Positions 22,337 to 33,427 are shown, numbered from the stretch's first letter. The stretch: 64,000 nt of DNA from Dromiciops gliroides (GCF_019393635.1 NC_057866.1:10302223-10366222); one strand, 5' to 3'. Numbers and translations are program-made. The notes: a model not told the origin generated them from the letters alone.

Positions 22337-23861
22337 CATAAAGAAATATGGAAGATTAGGGAGAGAATGAGTGATTCCAAGGGTCAAGCTCCAGTAGGAA
22401 ACAAGAAGGATTGAGATCAAGGGCACGAGTAGAGAGTCTTGGGGTTGACTGATGAGCATAAGGGCTGCCTTTTCCTAACTCAGCGTCAAAAGAAAGAGGA
22501 GAGGGTGAAAGATGCTGTGAAGAGCCTGGACTTGTGGGAAGTGGATGGGAGCAGACAGACGAGGAGAGGGCTGAGGAAAGGCTGACCCCTCCGGTCAGAT
22601 TCTCCCTTGAGCTCTAAATCTCACGAGTCTATAAATAAATGTTTTCAAACCAAGGGCCACCCCTCCCTAAGTCAGCCCCTGACCCCCCTCTGCAGCCTGG
22701 CCTATACTCAGCCAAGGGTGGAGCTGGAGACTCTTCGGCGCCTGGGGGGGCTTGGGCCTGTGAGCCCCCAGCTGGGGAAGGGAGGCTTCAGCCAGGCATC
22801 CTCTGGGCCCAGGCAACGGGATAATTAGAATACCATACGGGGCGCCTCTCCCCCAGTTGTTCGGCCTGGCCAGCTGGGGGTGGGTGGGAAGCCATCTGGC
22901 TTATTAACGATGAGGATAATAATAGCTCCTCCTGTTGGGGTGACACCTCAGAGTTTGCTCTTGTACATACATTAGCTCATCTGAAAACTCTCCCCAGAAT
23001 TCTGGGGCTTGTCTGGGGCGCTGGTGAAAGCTGACCAGTCCCACCCAGGAAAGGGAAGTCGGACGAGAGAGCTAGCCCAACCTGGAAGAGTCTAACCTCA
23101 GGGGGCCTCTAGCCCTTGCTGGAGCTGGAACAAGACTGGATAAGTGATCACTAAGGCTGCTTCAGGCGCAAATTCCTATGCAATACTTGAGGACCTCCAG
23201 GGACAGGGAGCTCACCTCACAAAGCAACCCATTTCACTTTGGGGCAGGGCAAATCCTTTGTTTGTTTAAAAATACTGAATCTCTCCATCTTAAGCAACCA
23301 GAGCTGAGAGGGGGTAACTCAAGGCCGAAACCCACTATTAATCTTGATCTTTGATCATCAGCTCCTTCACTGGCCTGGGCTGGTTGGTCTTACATCCTCC
23401 TTAGGCCCTCTGGTCTACTCCTCTCACCCCACCCCTTGCAGGGCTTTGCCAGATTCGTGCCAAATTGAGTGTGGATGCCCAATGGCACTGAACCCCCCAG
23501 CTTGAGATCTGCCGGCCTCCCCTGCAGCAAGGATCCACGCATGCACCACCCCCATCCCCAGTGATCTTTTTAAAGAATGCAGAAATCTGCATCCATGTGA
23601 CTATGTCAGGAGGTGCTTGGCTCAGGGAGTGCTTGATCTCTGCCTTGGTCTGGCCTCATTTGGAAGGAAGGCTGCCTCCGGTCCAGAGAAAGGCAGTCAG
23701 ATTGGAGTCCACCGGCAGCCCTCCCACCCTGACACTCTTCTGGAAGGTCAAGACACGGAGATTTTGCCTCCCCTGAATGAGACGAGGACCCCGGGGAGCT
23801 CCTTGACTGCAGCCACTATATAATTTCTCAATCTTGCTTTTCCAGCGTACAGAACACATTA
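22337..23861. other. Intergenic, few repeats
   Basis: A MIR-like trace lies at about 22940-23000. The segment 22600-22910 is GC-rich and unique-looking. No gene seen. Confidence 0.6.
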
Positions 23862-23925
23862 TTGTTGTTCGTCCTTCGTTCTTGAAGAGGACCAAGTGAA
23901 GTGCCATGACTTGTTATGTGACCAG
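23862..23925. repeat. Fragment of the composite repeat head
   Basis: TTGTTGTTCGTCCTTCGTTC then TTGAAGAGGACCAAGTGAAG closely matches the left part of the 22030 element. Confidence 0.65.
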
Positions 23926-24060
23926 AACACAGAAGGTACCTAATAATGGAGTGGGAAGGAGTGCCCAGTGTCAGAGCGCCTTAAGAGCTGGTTTAGGTCA
24001 GAGAAGAGGAGATGGGAGACACCGAAAAGGAAGCCTGGGCCTTCAAAGACTCACCTTACA

Positions 24061-24210
24061 GAGGCAGCTAGGTGGCGCAGTGGATAAAGCACCGGCCCTG
24101 GATTCAGGAGGACCTGGGTTCAAGTCTGGTCTCAGACACTTGACACTTACTATCTGTGTGACCCTGGGCAAGTTACTTAATCCTCATTGCCCCGCAAAAA
24201 AAAAAAAAAA
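24061..24210 (+). mobile_element. Marsupial SINE
   Basis: Starts GAGGCAGCTAGGTGGCGC, runs through the GTGTGACCCTGGGCAAG core and ends in A18, followed by a GAAA/GGAA-rich purine run to about 24265. Confidence 0.92.
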
Positions 24211-24265
24211 AGAAAAGAAAGAAAAAAGAGAAAGGAAGAAGGAAGGAAGGAAGAAAAAAAGAAAA

Positions 24266-26355
24266 GGAAGTGGGAAAGAATTTAAATGGTCAGTTCTGAG
24301 GAAAAGCTTATAAGGAAAGGTGAGAAAAAGGGAGGGGCACCGTGGTGTTGCAGAAATAGGAATAACTGACTTGGTTAGAATACTTTGAAGTCGGTGCAGG
24401 GCTGGCTAGATATCATCTCAGTTAATCTCCACAACAGCCCAAGGGGCTGCTGGATCTTTGGGAGCCAGTCATGATGACTCAGAGATGATGTTATGTGATG
24501 TCCAAAAGTTTTGTCATTGGATGTGAGCCAGAAGAATTGGTGACTAAGAAAGTGCTAAGCCGGAACTGAGTGTACATGCCCAAGGTGGGACCTGCCCATC
24601 TCCCAGTCTCTTCCTGGGAGCCGCTGGGTGGGCAAGGGGAAGGGGAAGATGGTCACTTCTCCCATCATGTGTCCGTGGTGCCCCTGTTCCCTTGTCTTTG
24701 TCCTCTAGTTATCTTAGGGGAATGAGTATCCCGAGGCAACTATGGGAGTTCTGAGAGCCCATCAGAGGGCCTGTTGGTGACTGGAGTTGGTATGGAGCTA
24801 TGGACATGGGATAGGACTATAGATAATCTTGGGATGGAAGAAAGGATATCCAGGAGGAGGGGGTGGTTCCTGTGGAGAAAGGGCCAGTCGTCCCCACCCA
24901 CTGTCAAACAACTGAAACTCACAGGGCTGGGGGAGACCCAGGAGCCACCATGTGCTGGGGGGAGGGTCGAGCCAGCACCCTGACCCCCATTCCCCGTGGA
25001 CCCTGACAGAGGCAGCCCAGGAGGCTGAACCTAGGAGCCATGGGAGCGGCCGTGCCTCAGCCCAGCCTCAGCCATCTCCATGGAGATACAGCCTGGACCT
25101 GCTCCTGCAGGGGCGTAGCCACAGTTCCCCAGGAGCCAGGAGAGAAGGTCCTGGATGATGGCGGGTGACACTGAGCTCACCAGTGGAGATGACCTTGAGG
25201 AAGAGGACTGACCACCTGCTGCGCTGCTGCCCCCTAAGGACCCTGGGATCCTTCCAGGTGACTTGTAGCTGAAACCTCGCTCTTTTAGGACAGACACTAT
25301 CTGACTTTTCTACTTGTTTCCCCAGTGCTTGGCATAGTAAGCCCTTCATTCATTCACACGTTCATTCATTCACAGTCCCAGGCAGCTGCTTTGCAGGCAT
25401 TGTATGGTCTGGAGACATCACAGGGGTGGTAGCCCACTGGTCTGGCTTAGCAACAACCGAGCCTGGTGAGGAGTCGGTACGGTAATTCAGCAACCCGCTC
25501 GGTCTAACCCAGCAGTGAATTAACCTGTCCGGTCAAGACACTGTATCCTATGAAGGCAAGCCCAGTGCAAGGGAAGATGCTAAGTCCTTCAAAGAAGTAG
25601 CCCAGGTGAGCAGCAGTTTCTTGTGCAGCACCAGTGAATGCCACACCCCATTGCGAATGTCATGAGGACTCAGAGGGAGAAAAGGACTCCCTGAGGCAGG
25701 AGTTTCAAGGGAGCCCTTGGCCCTACTTGTTGGGGGCCTTTGTCTTTTAAGTTGGAGCATGCTTTCCAAGGAACTGGTGTGAATAAGGGGAGAGAGCTTC
25801 CCTAGTTTGAGAATGCTTTTGTGACCACTGCTGTTACTATGACTTCCCAGTAAATCCCTTTTCTAGAAACTCATGAAGTTCAGTTGATTGATTGATAATG
25901 GAGAACATACCAGTAGGAACTCGAGCATTAGGAGCCCCAGATTCTTGAGGTCGTCCCTAGGACCCTGAAGGAAGTAGTCCTCAGCCACCCTCTCTCTGGG
26001 GACACAATGTGAGTATAAGCTGGAGGAGCAGGACAGAGGCACAGGTGCCTTGGCGGTACATACACTGACATGTGGACGTATCTCAGGGTCTGTTGTGAGA
26101 GGAACAGCCAAGCTAAGCTTGCAGAAATTCATCAGCAGCTCAGTTCCAGATGGGCTGCTATCTGTCACTGAAGAGAACACCCACGAGGCTGAGATCCTTT
26201 ATCCTGTGGCAGCATCAGGGAGTCCTGGTTAAAATCCTGCCTCGAGCACTTGTTAGCTGTGTGACCCTGGGCAAGTCACTTGACATCCCTGGGCCTCGGT
26301 CTGCCCCTCTCTCTACAAAGGCTCCCTCTTGTTCTAGACCTTGGATCCCAGTTCA
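24266..26355. other. Intergenic
   Basis: MIR/L2-like traces at 24390-24440, 25305-25375 (ends in ATTCATTCA repeats) and 26240-26330. Otherwise I recognise nothing. Short ORFs here are not supported by homology I know. Confidence 0.6.
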
Positions 26356-26370
26356 AGAATGTGAGCTCTA

Positions 26371-26545
26371 GGGGCAGCCAGGTGGCGTAGTGGTAAAGCA
26401 CTGGCCCTGGACTCAGGAGTACCTGAGTTCAAATCCGGCCTCAGACACTAGACACTTACTAAGCTGTGTGACCCTGGGCAAGTCACTTAACCCCCATTGC
26501 CCCGCAAACGAATCAAAAACAAAAACAAAACAAAAACAAAAAAAA
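26371..26545 (+). mobile_element. Marsupial SINE sharing a target site with an L1
   Basis: Full-length copy with an AAAAC-rich tail. The exact 15-base duplication AGAATGTGAGCTCTA at 26356-26370 and 26546-26560 flanks it. A third partial copy of that site lies at 27162. Confidence 0.94.
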
Positions 26546-26560
26546 AGAATGTGAGCTCTA

Positions 26561-27161
26561 TGCAATGTGAAGTGTACTGGAAACAAAATAACAGCAATAT
26601 TGTGAGATGATCTGCTGTGAATGACTTGGTTATTTTCAGCAAAGTGATGATGATCCAAGGCAACTCTGAAGGTCTTACGAAAAATGCAGTCCGTCTACAG
26701 AGAGAGAACTGATGGTGCCTGAATACAGATGGAAACATAATTATTTTGTTAGTTCCTTTATCTTAAGTTTTGTTTTTGTCTGTTTTCTTTCACAACCTGG
26801 CTAATATGGAGATGTTTTGCATGACTGCTCATGTATACCTTGTATTGAATTGCTTGAGTTCTTGGTGGGGGGGAGGGAGAAAGAGAATTTGGAACACAAA
26901 AAAAAATTGATGTCAAAATTTGTATTTAGGGGCAGCTAGGTGGCACAGTGGATAGAGCACCGGCCCTGGATTCAGGAGGACCCGAGTTCAAATCCGGCCT
27001 CAGACACTTAACACTTACTAGCTGTGTGATCCTGGGCAAGTCACTTAACCCCAATTGCCTGCAAAAAGCAAACAAAACAAAACAAAATTTGTATTTACAT
27101 GTAATTTGGTAAAATAAAATTCTAAATTCTAAAAAACAACAACAACCCAAACAAACAAAAA
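26561..27161 (+). mobile_element. 5'-truncated L1 3'UTR containing a younger SINE
   Basis: L1 3'UTR sequence of the same family as 4699-5080, ending in AACAAC/AAAC-rich tail. It is bordered by AGAATGTGAGCT at 26546-26557 and 27162-27173. A SINE interrupts it at 26930-27082. Confidence 0.85.
26930..27082 (+). mobile_element. Marsupial SINE nested in an L1 3' end
   Basis: Exact 15-base duplication CAAAATTTGTATTTA at 26915-26929 and 27083-27097. The interrupted L1 sequence resumes cleanly after it. Confidence 0.95.
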
Positions 27162-27356
27162 AGAATGTGAGCTGTGGCAGGATCTCCCATTTCTGTGGAT
27201 TTGCCCTGTGAGGATAGCTGGTCCCTTTTACAGGCCAGGAAACTGAGGCTCAGAGAGAGAAAAGACTCCTTCACATCCCCTAAAGTCCCTCCTTCTGCAG
27301 GCATCCTTCCCCAATCCCTCTTCATCCCAACGCCTGCTCATTGTCGCCCACTGGAC

Positions 27357-27472
27357 TGAGAGCTCCTTGAGAGCAGGGATTGTCATCCACTTTTCTCTGT
27401 GTCCCCAGCATTTAGCACAGTGCCTGGCACATAGTACGTGATTAATAAATGCTTGTTGACTGACTGATTTAT
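27357..27472 (+). repeat. L2 3'-end remnant
   Basis: Contains 'gagctccttgagagcaggga', CCAGCATTTAGCACAGTGCC, TGGCACATAGTA and 'taataaatgcttgttgactgactga', the standard L2 3' terminus. Confidence 0.75.
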
Positions 27473-27609
27473 CCAGGGTGACTCAGCCAGGCAGGAACAA
27501 AGCCAGATTCCAACCCATATCTCTTGCTTCAGCGCAGGTACTTTCCAATATGGTGTTGGAACAGGAAGCCCTCTTCCCCATCCATACCACTCCTCAAAGA
27601 AGCCAGCTC

Positions 27610-28000
27610 ACTTGAGATAGCTGGGTAGGACATTGGGCCTAGACACAGCAAGACCAGAGTTCAAATCCTGACTCCTATCCTTAAAAGTTATGTGACCCTG
27701 GACAAGTTATGTTACCTCTGTCTGCCTCAGTTTCACCATGTATAAAATGGGAATGACAATAGCACCAACCTCTCGAGGATATTTTGAGAATAGATAATTT
27801 TTTTGGGGGGGGGCACAGCTTAAGTGACTTGCCCAGGGTCACACAGCTAGTAAGTGTCAAGTGTCTGAGGCTGGATTTGAACTCAGTTCCTCCTGAATCC
27901 AGGGCTGGTGCTTTATCCACTGTGCCACCTAGCTGCCCCAGGATAGATAATATTTCTAAAGCATTCTGCAAACCTTAAAGGGCTCCACAAGTTCCAGCCC
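27610..28000 (+). repeat. MIR element split by a SINE
   Basis: 27640-27797 carries the MIR-like order 'gagttcaaatcctgactc', TTATGTGACCCTGGACAAG, 'ctgcctcagtttcaccatg' and 'aaaatgggaatgacaatag'. It continues at 27941-28000 with 'tttctaaagcattctgcaaa'. The SINE at 27798-27939 sits between. Confidence 0.7.
27798..27939 (-). mobile_element. Marsupial SINE, antisense, inside a MIR
   Basis: Starts GGGGCAGCTAGGTGGCAC on the - strand. The head-distal end is G-rich rather than A-rich on the opposite strand. An imperfect duplication GATAGATAAT.TT flanks it at about 27788 and 27942. Confidence 0.88.
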
Positions 28001-28162
28001 AACTTTATGGGGCCTGTCCCAAGAGTAGGGTCCTCCTCTAGGCCCAGTGGTGTGGCCCAAAAGAGTCCCTTTCCCCTCCCCTCTTCGATTCAATCAATAA
28101 TTGACATGCATTGAAATACCTACTATGTGCCAACCCCAAGGGGAAAAGAGGGAAGGAAGGAT

Positions 28163-28223
28163 TTACTAGCTGTGTGACCTTGGGCAAGTCATTTAACCCC
28201 AATTGCCTCACAAAAAAAAAAAA
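28163..28223 (+). mobile_element. SINE 3' half
   Basis: TTTACTAGCTGTGTGACCTT to the A13 tail. The head is missing and is replaced by a GGAAGG-rich stretch. Confidence 0.8.
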
Positions 28224-28231
28224 AGAATAGC

Positions 28232-28375
28232 TAAGGAGCAGCTAGGTGGGCAGTGGATAAAGCACTGGCCCTGGATTCAGGAGGATCTGAGTTCAAATCT
28301 GACCTTAGACACTTGACACTAGTTGTGTGACCCTGGGCAAATCACTTAACCCTCATAGTTCCATGCCAAAAAAAT
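28232..28375 (+). mobile_element. Marsupial SINE, diverged
   Basis: Begins AGGAGCAGCTAGGTGGGC. It has a small deletion in the head and one near 'gacactagttgtgtg', and an A-rich tail running to about 28400. Confidence 0.88.
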
Positions 28376-28754
28376 AAAAAATTAAAAAAAATTTTTTAAA
28401 AGCTAGCATTTACTTAGGGCTTTAAAGTTTGCCAAGCATTTTACATATGTTAACTCATTTGATCCTCATATGAATCCTTTTGAGTCTCAGTAAAAACTAA
28501 AATGAGGTTAATAACATCACCTACTTTATTGGCATAATCCCTGGCCTGAAGCCCATCGTATAGGACTCTCTCCCCATTGGAGGTGAATGCCCTGCACAGT
28601 GAGCAGAGCGCAGTGTGAGGGACAGGCAGAGTGGGTGAGAGCAGAGAGAGCTCAAGTCCCACCAGCCCTCGTCAGTCTTTTTGCTGACTCTTCAAGTGAT
28701 GAGTTGCGTAGGGCGCTTCCGGCTTCCAGCTTCCAGCTTCAAGAGGGAAGCTAT

Positions 28755-28875
28755 TGGAGAAGCCAGCTGTGTTGGGGCTTCAAAGGGAGACAGAATAGAC
28801 AGATTTAGCCTCCTCTGTCCCTACCCTCTGTCTATTCTGCCTCCCTTTGAACCCACAACACAGGTGGCCTCTCCA
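28755..28875. repeat. Near-perfect inverted repeat (49-bp arms, 23-bp loop)
   Basis: Arm 28755-28803 matches the reverse complement of 28827-28875 at 44 of 49 positions by my base-by-base comparison, with the inner 13 pairs perfect. It overlaps no recognised mobile element. See findings. Confidence 0.9.
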
Positions 28876-28918
28876 CACTTGGGGTCTTTCCTATATAGGA
28901 TTAGAAATAAATGGCAGT

Positions 28919-29010
28919 GGGGCAGCTAGGTGGCGCAGACACTTACTAGCTGTGTGACCCTGGGCAAGTCACTTAACCCCAATTACCTCACCAAAAAAAA
29001 AAAAAAAAGA
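28919..29010 (+). mobile_element. SINE with internal deletion
   Basis: The head GGGGCAGCTAGGTGGCGCAG joins directly to 'acacttactagctgtgtg', losing about 65 bases. The join is at a CAG shared by both sides. An A16 tail and GAAA repeats follow. Confidence 0.9.
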
Positions 29011-29039
29011 AAGAAAGAAAGAAAGAAAGAAATGTCAGG

Positions 29040-29180
29040 GGGGCAGCTAGATGGCACAGTGGATAAAACACCGGCTCTGGATTCAGGAGGACCTGAGTTC
29101 AAATCTGGTCTCTGACACTTGACACTTACTGGTTATGTGACCTTGGGCAAGTCACTTAATCCTCATTGCCTCGCCAAAAG
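29040..29180 (+). mobile_element. Marsupial SINE
   Basis: Full-length copy from GGGCAGCTAGATGGCACAG to 'cattgcctcgccaaaagaaaa'. It follows the deleted SINE after a (GAAA)n run. Confidence 0.92.
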
Positions 29181-30750
29181 AAAAGGCAGATAATAGTATT
29201 ATCTGTGAATTGAGCAGGTTGGATAAGAGGAGCCCTGAGCCCCCTTCCTGTCCTAGACCGTCTGATCTACTCACTTGCTTTGGGCCAGCCCCTTCCCCTG
29301 CCCACTTCTCCCCCAGAGTTGTCCCTATCTGCCTCTTGCTGCCCTTCTCCTCTCAAGGGCAGAATCCACAATTTCCTTTTTCAAAGCCCAACATTCTATG
29401 TAGGGACCTGAGTCCTCCCCACCGCGGTTGGCGACTTTCTGAGACGTCACCAACTGCTTCCTGAACATCTTGACTGAATGGTTGGGATGCAGGCAACACA
29501 AACACATCCAAAGCAGAACTGCAGAACTCACCTTTTTTCTCCAAACTGCTCCCTTTTTCATACTTTCCTATCTCTCCTCCCTAATGCCCCTGGCTTGAGC
29601 CTCCACCGGTCGTGCTCCTTCCTTTTGCTTAAAGATGTAGCAAGAAGAAACGTACAAACACTTCCCCTTCCAACACCTCAGGGGCGAGCCGTCCATCAGA
29701 GGCAGGGCTGGGCAGGATCGGTCTAGGTGAAGTCAGGGAGGAAGGTGACAGACGTCCTACGTGGAGGGAGCACCCTCAATCTCAGGGTGGATAGGCTTCA
29801 AACTTAGCTCAGCTCCTACTACCAAGTCCATGTGCAGATGAGGTTTGACTGCTGAGTGAACCTTCATCTCAACTTCCAGTGGACAGGAAAGATCAATCAC
29901 TACTCAAGGTATCGTCAAGGTACCGATGCTGCACCCCTGAAGTCTGACATGATGGGGAGCCCTCTGGACCTTTGAACTCCCCAAGTCTTGGCCCCACTGG
30001 GCTCCCCTCCTTCATCAACCTCTGATCCTCGCCCACTGCCCCTCCCAGGGGCTCTGAGGAAGAGATGCCTGAAGCGGACCGGTCTTTTGGAAGCCTCTAC
30101 ATCCGGTCAAAGAGCCACGACGTGGGGTGTGGCCTGGAGCAATCTGGAAAGTTTCTACAGTCTCCACTGTCTGTTGCTTCCCTTATGGTGGTCACGGTTC
30201 TCCGAGAAGCAGCTCCCTTGTTCCCTCTGTGTGGAGATGCCATGCTCACCCGAGGACAGGGCTCAGGAGCTGCCAACAGTCACTTTGAGGGGTTTCCTCC
30301 CCAGCTGCGAGGAATCCTGGAGGGTTTCCTGGAGAAAGGGGCCTTTGCTCTGGGCTTTAAAGACAAGCTAGCGCTCAACAGGCCGAGAAGGGGAGGGAGG
30401 ATTCAACTGTAAACCCCTCAAGAGCAATGATGGGCTCTGCCTTTGCATCCCTGCTAAGAATTGGTCGATTGAATGAATGAACCGCTTTGAGTGCAGGGGA
30501 TGCTGCTGCCCTCTGGTGGTTGCTGAGGAGCAGGGCGAGGGCCCTGTGGAGGCATGTACTGCATCCTCACCTGTGGATGCCATTCTCCTCCCCTTGGTCT
30601 CTGGCATCCTCACGTGGCTGCCTGAAGAAGGAGCCCTCCTTACCCTCCTCCTCCCTTACATCTTCCAGTCATGAGATTTGGGGGCTGGGAAGGAAGCCAG
30701 AGAGTATCTGGTTCAAGCCCACCAAGCATTTTAATGCTTGCTCAGCAGTG
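29181..30750. other. Intergenic, no gene supported
   Basis: Mostly unique-looking sequence. Overlapping + frames at 29988-30412 are open (up to 127 codons), but they resemble no protein I know and lack clear splice or promoter signals. Confidence 0.55.
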
Positions 30751-30759
30751 GACACTCTT

Positions 30760-30965
30760 GCTCTCCCGACATAGTGGAAAGAAGTCTGGCTTAGGAGCAA
30801 AGAACCTAGACTGGAATCCCAGCCGAGCCACTGGGTCACCTGTGTGACCTTGGGCATTTCTCCTGTCCTCTGTCAAACTCAGTTCCTCATGTGTAAAACT
30901 TGAAGGTTTGGTCCTAGTGACCTCTAAGGTCATTTCCAGCCCTCAGTCTATGACCCTTTGTGACA
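30760..30965 (+). repeat. MIR remnant
   Basis: Order of MIR landmarks: 'gaatcccagccgagccactg', TGTGTGACCTTGGGCATTTC, 'aactcagttcctcatgtgta', then 'aaggtcatttccagcc'. Confidence 0.7.
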
Positions 30966-31039
30966 GATGGGGAAAATCAGGCCTAGAAAGGAGAAGGGAC
31001 TGGCCCCAGTGGTGGGAACTCTCTCCATCCTGAAATGAA

Positions 31040-31172
31040 TCAATCAACCCATCAAAAAGCACTGATTAAGCACCTATTGTGTGCCAGGCATTTTGCCAAG
31101 CACTTTGCACTTATTATCCCATTTGATCCTGACAACAGGCGGGAGGGAAGTGTTAGTGTGATCCCCATTTTT
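31040..31172 (+). repeat. Old MIR/L2-type remnant
   Basis: 'gattaagcacctattgtgtg', 'ccaggcattttgccaagcac' and 'tcccatttgatcctgacaac' are the usual landmarks of this ancient repeat. Confidence 0.65.
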
Positions 31173-31174
31173 GT

Positions 31175-32127
31175 TGTTGTTCAGTCGTGTCTGACTCTTC
31201 GTGGCCCCTTCTCTCCACCATCTCCCAAAGTCTGTCCCAGCTCACACTCGTTCCTATGACACTATCTTTCCATCTTCCCCTCTGTCGTTCCCTCCTCCTT
31301 TTGCCTTCAGTCTTGCCCCAAATCAGGCTCTTTTCCAGAGTTCTGTCTTCTCATTTTGTGGCCAAAGTATTTCAGCTTCAGTATTTGATGAGTAAAGAGC
31401 CTGAATTAACTTTTTTTTTTTTTTTGCAGGGCAATGAGGGTTAAGTGACTTGCCCAGGGTCACACAGCTAGTTAAGTGTCAAGTGTCTGAGGCTGGATTT
31501 GAACTCAGGTCCTCCTGAATCCAAGGCCAGTGCTTTATCTACTGCACCACCTAGCTGCCCCTGAATTAACTTCTTGAAGTATTAACTGCTTTGCCCTCCT
31601 TGTTGTCCGAGGGTTCCTCTAAAGTCTCCTCTAGCCCCACAAAGAGAAAGCCTCAATTCTACAGAGTGCAGCCAACTCTCACAGCTATACATCGCTACTG
31701 GGAAAACCACAACTTTGACCATATGGGCCTTTGTGGGCAAGGTGATGGCTCAGTTTTTTAGTCTGCTCTTTCCATAGCTTTCCTTCTGAGGAGCAAGTGT
31801 CTTAATTTCATGGCTGCAGTTTCTGTCTACAGAGATCTTTGAGCCCAAGAATATAAAATCTAACATTGCTCTCATGGCTTCTCCCTTTGTGTGCCGGGAA
31901 GTGATGAGACCAGTTGCCAAGATCTTCATTTTTTGATGTTAGGCTTCAAGCCAGCTCTCACACTCTCCTCTTTCACCCTCATCAAGAGGCTTCTTAATTC
32001 CTCTTCACTTTCTTGCCGTTGGAATGGTGTGTTGTCTGCATATCTGAGATTGTTGGTATTTTTCCAAGCAACCTCACTTCTGGCTTTTGGTTCATCCAGC
32101 CGGCATTTCGCGTGATATACTCTGCAC
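31175..32127 (-). mobile_element. BovB/RTE LINE fragment, antisense, interrupted by a SINE
   Basis: The right edge motif TTGTTGTTCAGTCGTGTCTG (about 31171-31195) is the BovB/RTE 3' end in reverse. On the - strand, 31926-32156 encodes a reverse-transcriptase piece with NNLRYADN and EEELRSLLMRVKEES. The catalytic box reads YADN rather than YADD, and stops break the rest, so it is a relic. A SINE splits it at 31411-31560. Confidence 0.85.
31411..31560 (-). mobile_element. Marsupial SINE inside BovB
   Basis: Antisense copy with a T15 start. Duplication CTGAATTAACTT at 31401-31412 and 31561-31572 flanks it. Confidence 0.94.
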
Positions 32128-32247
32128 ATAAGGTGAAGTGACTTGCTCAGGGTCACACAACCAAGTGAGTGTCTGAGGTTGAATTTGAACTCAGGTCTTC
32201 CTGACTCCAGGTGTAGGGCTCTATCTACTGTACCACCTAGCTGCCTC
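32128..32247 (-). mobile_element. Old SINE copy, antisense, no tail
   Basis: 'aagtgacttgctcagggtca', 'tgaatttgaactcaggtctt' and 'ccacctagctgcc' mark the SINE core. It is more diverged than its neighbours and abuts the BovB fragment. Confidence 0.75.
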
Positions 32248-32533
32248 AGTTACAAGTCGTGTAAATGTAATATGTGATGCAAGATAGTCTCACAGGGGTA
32301 GCCCAAGCAGTGGAGGAGCCTGGGAAAGGCTTCCTGAAGGAGGGATTTTAGTAGAGTCTTCAAGGAGAAAGGCCAAGGTGAGGAGAGGGAGCATAGGGGC
32401 TTGGGGTGAGAGGTGCGGCCAGTGCACAAGCAGTTGGAAGATGGAGGCGTGCACTTAAGGAACAGGGAGCCCGGCCAGTGCAGCTGCAACTCAGAGTAAA
32501 TGGAGGGGAGGAAAGTGTAAGACTGGAGGGGAA

Positions 32534-32697
32534 AGGGGCAGCTAGGTGGCACAATGGATAGAGCACCAACCCTGGATTCAGGAGGACCTGAGTTCAAATC
32601 CAGCCTCAGACACTTAACACTTATTAGCTGTGTGACCCTGGGCAAGTCACTTAACCCCAATTGCCTCACCCCCCCCCAAAATTAATAAATAAATAAA
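32534..32697 (+). mobile_element. Marsupial SINE with 14-bp target duplication
   Basis: GGGGCAGCTAGGTGGCACAA to an (AATA)n tail after a C9 run. AAGACTGGAGGGGA at 32519-32532 and 32698-32711 is exact. Confidence 0.94.
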
Positions 32698-32711
32698 AAG
32701 ACTGGAGGGGA

Positions 32712-33299
32712 GGTAGGAGGAAGCCATGAAGCACAAACAGAGGCGCTTGGTCCTGGAGGTAACTGGAGCCCTTGAAGCTCATGGAGGGGGAGTGGGGATG
32801 ACATGGAGAGATTGGCACATCAGGAGAACCCCTTTGGCTACTAGGCCGAGACTGGCAGATGGATGGAAAGCTCTGCAAACAGTCCTGTTGTCAGGGCACG
32901 AGTACCTGCAGCAGGGGGAACGTATAGGAGAGATGGCCACAAGGGAGAAAGGGTAAGATTTGGCCCCAGATTGTCCATGTCAGTAAGTTCCACAGGAGAG
33001 CGGAGGGCGACAGTGAGATTGATAGCTGGGGTGACTGAAAGGAGAGGGGGCCCTCATAGTGGTGGGGAAGTTTGGGAGATTTGTGAGCAAGATCGTGGGT
33101 TGTGGCTAAGTCTGGGACGCCTGTGGGACACCAGCTCCACATGTCTCAAAGGCATTTGGAAAGGCAAGAAGGAGGTGGGGGCTGAATGAGCAGATGCATG
33201 GGAGCTGATGAGATCGCCAAGGGAGAGAGGACAGAGGGAGAAGAGAAGGGGTCCAGGACATTCCTTTGGGGGACACCTCTGGTTAATGGGTGTGACATT
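32712..33299. other. Intergenic, nothing recognised
   Basis: Purine-rich unique sequence without supportable features. Confidence 0.55.
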
Positions 33300-33395
33300 G
33301 ACAAGAGTCCAGCAAAAAGTCCAGACTGAGTCCAGCAAGTCCAAAGAGTCCAGCAAGAGTCCAGACTGAGGAGGAGGGGTCAGAGAGGTAGGAGA

Positions 33396-33427
<32 letters not shown>

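Noticed and set aside
29988..30412. Two overlapping + frames as a possible gene in the gap
   Set aside because: No similarity to a known protein, no splice partners and no CpG island. They overlap each other in different frames.
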